Positions 17,628 to 23,564 of a stretch of 38,240 bases of DNA are shown here, in pieces (the stretch's first letter is position 1; every line of letters begins with the position of its first letter). The stretch is from Polyangiaceae bacterium (GTDB lineage: Bacteria > Myxococcota_A > Polyangia > Polyangiales > Polyangiaceae): NCBI GenBank assembly GCA_016933275.1, contig JAFGBI010000193.1:1-38240 (forward strand), given 5' to 3'. The notes under the pieces are model-generated. The model saw only the letters and a list, made by a program, of their open reading frames with translations. It searched no databases and was not told the DNA's origin. The position numbers and the translations under genes are program-made.

Positions 17628-17801
17628 AGCGGCAGTCAGGTCGATTGCCGCGACAAACCAGCGACCTGGCCCAGCGGAGCCGGAACCGAACCGGCCAGGC
17701 CATCAGCGGTCAGCTTTCAGTAAGAACGTGGAGACCCTGATCGCTGACGTTTGATTGCTGATGGCCACGAGAACATCGAGGAATCTCCTGCCGGATCCGG
17801 T
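17624..17801. repeat. Long CTAGAGC-family dispersed repeat, copy A
   Basis: About 178 bases from CTAGAGCGGC to CCGGATCCGG match 37737-37921 closely along the whole length. The 5' part folds as a hairpin, GCGGCAGTCA-GGT-CGATTGCCGC (17629-17651). A second, larger stem pairs GGCCATCAGC (17698-17707) with GCTGATGGCC (17757-17766). It lies between the convergent MopE-like and CAP genes, and its first bases supply the MopE-like gene's stop codon. Confidence 0.8.
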
Positions 17802-17873
17802 GCTCCAGCTGGCTCCCAATCCTCAGTCGCCACGTTGTCGCTCGTGGCTCGTTCACCTCGACCGACGACATCG

Positions 17874-18944
17874 CTACTGGCTATAGTTCTGGACGGCCCA
17901 GACCTCGCCCTGCGAAGTGGTGAAGACCCCACAAGCCACTCGGGTGTACCGGGTGTTGCTCATGGCCTCGTAGTGACCTTGCTCGCCCGTCGGCTCGTCC
18001 ACCTCGTGCCACATCATGGTGAGGCAGGGGTCATAGCGTTCATTGACGATGATGCTCTCCACCGAACTCCAACCCGGGCACTCGCATTGCGCCGTTCCGC
18101 CGGGCGAGCAGACGTCCGCCATGAACCCGGCGTGAGCGCGCTGGACCTCGGAGTCGTACTCCGCCATCTCGTCCGCACATGCCTCGCCCGCCTCCCAGCG
18201 TTCGAGGGGCGGCAGGCACTGGCAGTCAGCGCGGAACTGATTGATGCGATTCACGCAGTCGACATGGTAGTCGCCGGTCAGCACCGCGGGGGCGGGCTCG
18301 CAGTTCGGGAGCGACGTCTCGAGGGGACCGTCTGCGCAGATGTCGTTTCCGCCAGTGGTTGCTGCTCCACCCGGGGAGTCGACCCCACCGGTGGGCGCAA
18401 CTCCACCCGTGGGGTCCACCCCCCCCGTCGGAGACACACCACCCGTGAAGAATCGACCTCCGGTCGGACCGAAGCCTCCGAAGGGAGAGAAACCACCCGT
18501 CCCAGCACCACCAGGAATGCCTCCCGTCCCGATGCCACCCGTGCCTCCCGTCCCAATGCCACCTGTGCCGGCCCCACCGGAAGTCTGGCCGCCGGTGGGG
18601 CCAATGCCGCCCGTGCCGACCCCACCGGAAGTCTGGCCGCCGGTGGGGCCAATGCCGCCCGTGCCGACCCCACCGGTGTCTTGTCCTCCCGTGCCAACCG
18701 AGCCCCCGCTCCCACCGCTCCCGCCCGTCTCGACGGCCCCCGTGCCACCCGCACCGTCCGGGCGCTGGCCTCCTGAAGGCGCGGCACCGCCATTATCCGA
18801 CAGTCCACCACTCGCGAGCCCCCCAGTGGCTGGAGCACCCCCGCTGTCTGCCCCCTCGTCCTCATCCGTGTCCGAACAGGCTACCAACAACGCCGCCCCC
18901 GCGACCACAAGGAGCCTCGAGGCCGCCGACCCATTACCGAGCAT
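17874..18944 (-). CDS. CAP-domain lipoprotein with long Gly-rich linker
   Basis: This predicted surface lipoprotein has 356 residues. The ATG at 18944 has GAGGA five bases upstream. The lipobox is LVAC with Cys23. Residues about 34-205 are an exceptionally long Gly/Thr-rich linker. The C-terminal 140 residues form a CAP (SCP/TAPS, PF00188-type) domain: CVNRINQFRADCQC, then a helix with HAGF, CECPGWSSVESII, and the closing segments MMWHEVDEP and GHYEAMSNTRYTRVACGV. Pairs of conserved cysteines replace the usual surroundings. CAP proteins are secreted binding proteins, often for lipids or sterols; here no ligand can be named. A 48-base exact duplication lies in the linker. Confidence 0.85.
   Translation of the reverse strand: MLGNGSAASRLLVVAGAALLVACSDTDEDEGADSGGAPATGGLASGGLSDNGGAAPSGGQRPDGAGGTGAVETGGSGGSGGSVGTGGQDTGGVGTGGIGPTGGQTSGGVGTGGIGPTGGQTSGGAGTGGIGTGGTGGIGTGGIPGGAGTGGFSPFGGFGPTGGRFFTGGVSPTGGVDPTGGVAPTGGVDSPGGAATTGGNDICADGPLETSLPNCEPAPAVLTGDYHVDCVNRINQFRADCQCLPPLERWEAGEACADEMAEYDSEVQRAHAGFMADVCSPGGTAQCECPGWSSVESIIVNERYDPCLTMMWHEVDEPTGEQGHYEAMSNTRYTRVACGVFTTSQGEVWAVQNYSQ
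18577..18672. repeat. 48-base perfect tandem duplication in the CAP gene linker
   Basis: Two identical 48-base units (18577-18624 and 18625-18672) each encode the 16 residues GVGTGGIGPTGGQTSG or its near variant. No synonymous difference separates them, so the duplication is recent compared with the rest of the linker. Confidence 0.9.
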
Positions 18945-19267
18945 GGTTCCTCGCTTCCGCCATCTTCAGAGATAGTGGACCGAGGTTGCCCCGGCAGGCG
19001 CCCGAAAATGCCGCCGGGGATCACTTCGGCTACGAAGCCGCACGAGAAGGAGCTGGACCGAAAGTCGCAGACGCGCGAGCGTCCCGACTCAGGAGAGCCA
19101 GCCGAACGAGATCTTTCCCGCCGGATCAACCACGGCATTGCGAAGCGAGCGGCAGTCATCGACCCGGCGAGCCACCCGGCGTGCTCCCTCTCGCCAACTC
19201 GGGCGCGCCCCCGTTCACGCCGTTCGACGGGAGCCGACCCCACCGTGGGGGCTGGCGCCGCGCTCGC
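18945..19267. other. Intergenic region, nothing recognised
   Basis: These 320 bases lie between the Ser/Thr kinase gene and the CAP gene, both on the minus strand. No domain-bearing frame or strong terminator was found. The CAP promoter should lie in the left part. Confidence 0.4.
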
Positions 19268-20674
19268 CTACGGCGCGCATTGCGAACCGTTCCACGTCGT
19301 GCCTCCCGCACAGATGGGCGTGCTCAGCGCTGGCCGTGGACCCTTGCTCGACCCGAACCCCCGTACCGGAGGCTTGAACACCCAGAGCACGCTCAACCCA
19401 ACGACGGCCACGGTGGCCAGGGCAACACCTCCCAGCAACAGGATGAGAAAGGCCGCGAATCGCAGGACGCGACGACGTGGTCGCGGCGCACGCGGCGGGC
19501 ACGCGCTCGGATCCGACGCCGTGCCGAGTGCCGGCGGCGCCGTGGTGGGACTCGCCACGACAACGGGGGGGGGAGACGCCGACCACACCGCCAAAGGAGG
19601 GACCCCTTCCCCGAACGAACCTGGTGGGCATGCGCTCGGGCTCGCCATCCCCCCGAACGAACCCGGTGGGCATGCGCTCGGGCTCGCCATCCCCCCGAAC
19701 GAACCCGGTGGGCATGCGCTCGGGCTCGAGAGAAGATCGAAGGAAGCGGGCGGGCACGAGGACTGACTCGTGAGGATGTCGAGCGCGCGCGCCATGTCGA
19801 ACGCGGTCGGCCAGCGCCTGTCCGCGAGCGGTTCGAGGGCACGCCGCAGCACCTCGGCGAGGGTCGGGGGAGTGCCAGGTGGCAGTCGCGAGAAATCGAA
19901 GGGACGTGACGCACGCTGCGCGACCGCGACGACCTTCTCGTCTCCGGGGAAGGCCGGTTGTCCGGTGACGAGCTCGAACAGGCAGAGCCCCACCGTGTAG
20001 ATGTCCGCGCGCAGGGTGACCGTCTTGCCGAGCGCCTGCTCAGGCGCCATGTAGCCAAACGTGCCGAGGACCGCCCCGGTCGCCGTGAACCGCGTGTGCA
20101 GGGAATCGTGTACGACGCCCAGGTCGGAGAGCTTCGGCATCCCCCGAGCGGTGAGCAGCACGTTCGTTGGCTTCACGTCGCGATGAACGAAACCCGCCTC
20201 GTGGATGGCCTGGAGGCCCTCCAGGATACGCGTTACGAGCCAGACCGCTTTCCCGATAGGGGTCGGTCCGCGTTCGATCAGATCCGCCATCGTCCCACCC
20301 GGTACGAGCTCGAGTACGAGCACCAGGAGTCCTTCATGCTCGAGCACGTCGAAGATCGAGACGACGTTGGGATGGCTCACCTGCGCCAGTGCGCGCGCCT
20401 CCGCCGCCACGCGGGAGCTCGCCCGCACATCGGCCACCAGGGTGGGCAGGAGCACCTTCAGCGCGACGTCTCGACCGAGCGCGCGATCCCGACCCGCGAA
20501 CACGGCGCCCACTCCCCCGGCACCGAGCGAATGCCGCACGAGATATCGTCCACCGAGGATCAGGCCCGGCTGAACCCAGGGTGAGACGTGCACCTGCTCG
20601 GCGAGCCCTGCGCCACAGCGACTGCAGCGCTCGGTTTCGGGGGGATTGAGGTGGCGACAGTGACCGCAACGCAT
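19268..20674 (-). CDS. Membrane Ser/Thr protein kinase with N-terminal zinc ribbon
   Basis: This eukaryotic-type (PknB-like) kinase has 468 residues. A double-CxxC zinc ribbon opens the protein (Cys3, Cys6, Cys17, Cys20). The kinase domain spans about 44-300: Gly-rich loop GAGGVG (51-56), Lys73, Glu92, catalytic HRDVKPTN (164-171), metal-binding DLG (184-186) in place of DFG, and APE (210-212). All catalytic residues are present, so activity is expected. A proline/serine linker with three SACPPGSFGG repeats (about 319-355) precedes a membrane helix (about 404-433) and a 35-residue tail with two cysteines (455, 466), probably periplasmic. The ATG at 20674 begins just before the ribbon; a TTG at 20713 is possible. 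Substrates are unknown. Confidence 0.88.
   Translation of the reverse strand: MRCGHCRHLNPPETERCSRCGAGLAEQVHVSPWVQPGLILGGRYLVRHSLGAGGVGAVFAGRDRALGRDVALKVLLPTLVADVRASSRVAAEARALAQVSHPNVVSIFDVLEHEGLLVLVLELVPGGTMADLIERGPTPIGKAVWLVTRILEGLQAIHEAGFVHRDVKPTNVLLTARGMPKLSDLGVVHDSLHTRFTATGAVLGTFGYMAPEQALGKTVTLRADIYTVGLCLFELVTGQPAFPGDEKVVAVAQRASRPFDFSRLPPGTPPTLAEVLRRALEPLADRRWPTAFDMARALDILTSQSSCPPASFDLLSSPSACPPGSFGGMASPSACPPGSFGGMASPSACPPGSFGEGVPPLAVWSASPPPVVVASPTTAPPALGTASDPSACPPRAPRPRRRVLRFAAFLILLLGGVALATVAVVGLSVLWVFKPPVRGFGSSKGPRPALSTPICAGGTTWNGSQCAP
19623..19728. repeat. 42-base tandem repeat in the kinase gene
   Basis: Two full 42-base units (19623-19664, 19665-19706) and about half of a third encode SPSACPPGSFGGMA-type repeats in the linker between the kinase domain and the membrane helix. 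The copies are nearly identical at DNA level. Diverged echoes lie on both sides (SCPPASF and SACPPRA), which suggests repeated local expansion. Confidence 0.85.
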
Positions 20675-20956
20675 GGGACAAGCTGGTTCCGTGGCGCCCT
20701 CTCCAGTTCGCAATCAGGGCGGAGAACGGGCTCAGCGTACCAGAACGGAGAGGGCGTGTCCGGGACGCGGCGGGGAGGAGGGTGATCCGCCCGGAGCTGG
20801 CGCGATACCGACGTGATTCAAGTGTGATCCGAGGTGTGCGTTCACGCCCCAATCGACCCGGCTGAAAGCCGCTTCGCTCCGAACGGCCGTCGCCCGTGCT
20901 AAGCCTGGATTTCGAGCCATATCCGCGTTCGGTGCGCGCAGAGCCGGAGGGGAGCG

Positions 20957-20974
20957 AGTGCAGCTTGCTGCACT
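20957..20974. repeat. Perfect 8-pair hairpin
   Basis: AGTGCAGC-TT-GCTGCACT is a perfect inverted repeat with a two-base centre. It stands 60 bases before the CTAGAGCACC element and shares GTGCA/TGCACTAG sequence with that element's left flank. It could be a terminator or part of the repeat complex. Confidence 0.5.
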
Positions 20975-21031
20975 AGTCCACGGAGGACCACGGCCCGGAG
21001 CCCAGCGAGGGAGCGCCGGAGGCGCAGTGCA

Positions 21032-21149
21032 CTAGAGCACCGATCAGGTTGCCGAGAGCAACGGCAGCGCTGGAAACGCGTCCGTGCGAGGCGAGGACGC
21101 GTTTCTAGCGCTGCCTCTGGAGAGGTCTGCTGTCGGTTTGGTGCTCTAG
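21032..21149. repeat. Palindromic element with CTAGAGCACC ends
   Basis: The 118-base element has perfect ten-base inverted ends, CTAGAGCACC (21032-21041) and GGTGCTCTAG (21140-21149). An inner inverted repeat pairs GCAGCGCTGGAAACGCGTCC with GGACGCGTTTCTAGCGCTGC. Its left end, CTAGAGCACCGATCAGGTTG, is clearly related to the ends of the long repeats at 17624 and 37737. Confidence 0.75.
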
Positions 21150-21191
21150 GTTGTTGATTCGACGCAGCAATCAACCTTCTTGCTGCTCTAG
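21146..21191. repeat. Short CTAG-bounded copy of the long repeat end, inverted
   Basis: Read on the minus strand, this 46-base unit starts CTAGAGCAGCAAGAAGGTTG and ends ACAACCTAG. It matches the first 48 bases of the long repeat at 37737 with few differences. It shares the CTAG at 21146-21149 with the preceding element, so the two are fused end to end. Confidence 0.7.
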
Positions 21192-21279
21192 CAGCGCTCA
21201 TTCGAGCACGACGGGCGCGGAGAAGGTCGGAAGATGCGAGGAGTGCGGTGTGGCGGACTAGGAGGCGCGAAACCCAGGC

Positions 21280-22098
21280 TCAGTCGCCTTCGCTTGCCGG
21301 AGTACCCGTCGAACCCGGAGCCGGGGCGGGTGCGGCCTCGACCTGAGTCGGCTTCGGGGGTGCCGTACCGCCGAGCGCAGCCATGAGCTCCCTGGCCTCA
21401 CGTTGCCGATAGCCGCCGAATCGCCCCTCGGCGAAGGGGCCGAGGGCGGCGAGCGCCTCCGTGCCACGACCGAGGCGGACCAGGCAGAGGGCGCGGTTGT
21501 AGGACGCCTCGAGCGCGAACCGCCCGCCGGGAGCGAGTCGCAGGTACTCGTTCCAGGCCGCGAGCGCGGCGGCGGGATCCTGCGCGGAAAAATGCGCCTC
21601 ATGGGCGCGTCGGTAGGCGGCAAACGCGACCGAGCCCTCCGGATCGATCGGGGCCCGGCGGGCGCTCGGCGCTGGTGGAGGCGCCGGCGCCTGCTCCTCG
21701 ACCGTGGGCTCGCCATCGGTGTCGCCGGGCTCGATCTCGACTTCGTCCTCGGCCGAATCGATCGGCAACGCGGTCGGCGCCTTCGTTGGCGCGCCCGCCG
21801 CCCGCCGCGTCGGTGCGGCGGGCGGCGGCTCTGCCGGCTCGAGCTTGGGCTGCCCGACCACCAGCCCCACCACCGCTCGGAACACGGCCGGGAACCGGCC
21901 GCTCGCGGCACCCCACGCCGTGGAACCAACGAGGATGGCAGCGAGCGGGATGAGGATCGCGAAGCGTATGCCGCGACGTCGCCGCGCCTGGTGGAGCGAC
22001 GCCATCACCCTTGCCCGCGTGAAGCGCGCGGCGGCGTCGTCGTCCTGCGTGGTTTCACGCAGCGCTCGCGACGCCTGGCTGAGGATGTCGTCGGTCAT
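21280..22098 (-). CDS. Sigma-factor partner: single-TM protein with TPR-like C-terminus
   Basis: The protein has 272 residues and is likely to regulate the adjacent ECF sigma factor. Residues 1-43 are cytoplasmic and helical, followed by one membrane helix (about 44-63). A proline/alanine-rich linker (75-150) leads to a periplasmic helical pair (about 155-245) with TPR-like spacing (AALAAWNEYLRLAPGGRFAL). The start ATG overlaps the sigma stop in ATGA, so translation is coupled. The zinc anti-sigma signature (HxxxCxxC) is absent, so anti-sigma function is inferred from position and topology. An almost identical layout recurs at 34923-35912. Confidence 0.7.
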   Translation of the reverse strand: MTDDILSQASRALRETTQDDDAAARFTRARVMASLHQARRRRGIRFAILIPLAAILVGSTAWGAASGRFPAVFRAVVGLVVGQPKLEPAEPPPAAPTRRAAGAPTKAPTALPIDSAEDEVEIEPGDTDGEPTVEEQAPAPPPAPSARRAPIDPEGSVAFAAYRRAHEAHFSAQDPAAALAAWNEYLRLAPGGRFALEASYNRALCLVRLGRGTEALAALGPFAEGRFGGYRQREARELMAALGGTAPPKPTQVEAAPAPAPGSTGTPASEGD

Positions 22099-22691
22099 GC
22101 GATTCCCGCTTGCTCCAGTGTAGCGCGGAGCTTGCGTTTGGCGTGGAACAGCCGCGTGCGGACGGTCGCCTCGGGGACCCCGACGATCTCGGAGACCTCC
22201 CGAGAGGTGCGTTCCTCGACCTCGCAGAGGACGAAGGCGACCCGCTGATCCAGCGGGAGCTGGTCCAGGGCATGGGCAAGGGCGGAAACGAGCTCCCGGC
22301 GCCGGGCATCGGTCTCGGGATCGCCCGTGAGGGCATGGCTCGGCTCGGTCGCCAGGCGGTCCATGGCAGCCCGACGCCGGGCCGCCCCCCGGACATGGTG
22401 GCGGGCGTGGTTCACGGCGATCGAGATGAGGAAGGTCCGGAGGGTAGCGTCGCCGCGATAGCGACGCATTGCCTGGGGCAGGGTTACGAAGACCTCGTGC
22501 ACCAGATCCTCGGCGGCGGTGGGGTCACCGACGAGGCGCTTGGCAAATGCCCGAACCGCAGCATGGTGTGCATCGTAGGCCTCCCCCACCGCCGCTGGAT
22601 CGGCGCGCTGCAACCGCTCGACGAGCGCTTCCTCACGGTCTTCCACTGGCCAACGCCCAAAGGACTCGAACCCGAGTTCGGCGGTGGTCAT
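22095..22691 (-). CDS. ECF-type RNA polymerase sigma factor
   Basis: The protein has 198 residues, a normal length for a group-4 sigma factor. Region 2 (about 32-105) contains the DPTAAEDLVHEVFVTL helix and RTFLISIAVNHARHH, for core binding and -10 recognition. Region 4 (about 135-190) ends in the helix-turn-helix VSEIVGVPEATVRTRLFHAK for -35 recognition. The ATG at 22691 has GAGGGG four bases upstream, which fixes the start; longer open frame upstream is not needed. It diverges from the ogt gene across a 244-base intergenic region and is coupled to its downstream partner. Confidence 0.9.
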   Translation of the reverse strand: MTTAELGFESFGRWPVEDREEALVERLQRADPAAVGEAYDAHHAAVRAFAKRLVGDPTAAEDLVHEVFVTLPQAMRRYRGDATLRTFLISIAVNHARHHVRGAARRRAAMDRLATEPSHALTGDPETDARRRELVSALAHALDQLPLDQRVAFVLCEVEERTSREVSEIVGVPEATVRTRLFHAKRKLRATLEQAGIA

Positions 22692-22935
22692 ATCACCCCT
22701 CACCGCCGCGGAGGACGGTAGAGGAGGATCGGCGCCCCCAGGCACGCCGAACGGGGAACCGACGACCGCAACGGCCCAGAACGGGCCAGCGAGCAGACAG
22801 GGCGCGAATCGTGGGTGCCAGAATACGGCTGAGTTCCCGATCCGACCCCGAACGTTCAGACACGCCGCACGGTCGCCGTTGCGCTCCCACCCGCACCATC
22901 GGGAGAGCAGCGCGACACCGCGAACGAGGGGCGCT

Positions 22936-23526
22936 ATGTGCGGAGACATGCCCACCCTACCTTCCTCCCGCCGGGCCGACTCGGGCGGGGCGCAGATACG
23001 GCCAGAGAACCAGGTCCCCCTCGTGGCCCCTGCCGACCGGTTGGTGGCGAGAGGGTCGCTCCGCACCCCGGTCGGCAACCTCATCGTGGTCGCCACCGCG
23101 GACTCCCTGGTCGAAGTGGGGTTCGCTCTTGAAGCGAGCACCGGGGCTGACAACCGGGGCCGAGGGGACCGTCGATCCCGTGCCCTCGTGACCGCGGCCC
23201 TCCGTGAACTGGCGGAGTACCTCGCCGGACGACGGCGGCGCTTCGAGCTCCCGCTCGCCGAGGCCCCGACGCCGTTCCAGGCCGAGGTGCGGCGGGTGCT
23301 CCTGACGGTACCCTTCGGCGAAACCGTGACCTATGGGCAGCTCGCCGCCCGACTGGGACGTCCCGGAGCGAGCCGGGCTGTCGGCGGAGCGAACCACCGG
23401 AACCCCATCGGTGTGATCATCCCCTGCCATCGCGTCATCGGCCGCAACGGAGCGCTCACGGGGTACGCGAGCGGACTTTCGCGGAAGGCCTGGCTCCTCG
23501 CCCACGAAGCACGGTACCGGAGCTGA
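22936..23526 (+). CDS. ogt: Methylated-DNA--protein-cysteine methyltransferase (Ogt type)
   Basis: This suicide enzyme transfers methyl groups from O6-methylguanine in DNA to its own cysteine. The 196 residues contain the active-site PCHRVIG (163-169, nucleophile Cys164), the preceding NHRNPIGVIIPCHR context, the recognition helix segment SRAVGGANHRNP (146-157), and the substrate-pocket GYASGLSRKAWLL (176-188). The ribosome site GAGGGG lies six bases before the ATG at 22936. The N-terminal 40 residues are extra compared with minimal Ogt proteins. It is convergent with the Ton operon and divergent from the sigma module, so probably transcribed alone. Confidence 0.92.
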   Translation: MCGDMPTLPSSRRADSGGAQIRPENQVPLVAPADRLVARGSLRTPVGNLIVVATADSLVEVGFALEASTGADNRGRGDRRSRALVTAALRELAEYLAGRRRRFELPLAEAPTPFQAEVRRVLLTVPFGETVTYGQLAARLGRPGASRAVGGANHRNPIGVIIPCHRVIGRNGALTGYASGLSRKAWLLAHEARYRS

Positions 23527-23539
23527 TGCTCCGACGAGC

Positions 23540-23553
23540 CTCGGCACGCCGAG
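23540..23553. terminator. Hairpin between convergent ogt and the Ton operon
   Basis: CTCGG-CACG-CCGAG forms a five-pair stem between the stop codons of ogt and the last Ton-operon gene, only 38 bases apart. No T-run follows on either side. Position suggests a bidirectional terminator; the sequence alone is weak support. Confidence 0.3.
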
Positions 23554-23564
23554 CCCGGTCGCCA

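Larger units (their letters stand above)
20675..21279. other. Intergenic region packed with palindromes
   Basis: No gene is seen in these 600 bases. They hold a perfect hairpin AGTGCAGC-TT-GCTGCACT at 20957-20974, the 118-base CTAGAGCACC element at 21032-21149, and an abutting shorter element at 21146-21191. The ribosome sites and promoters of the two neighbouring minus-strand genes are not obvious. Confidence 0.5.

Noticed and set aside
18577..19728. CRISPR-like array from regular repeats
   Set aside because: The units are contiguous, in frame, and encode protein linkers; there are no spacers and no cas genes.
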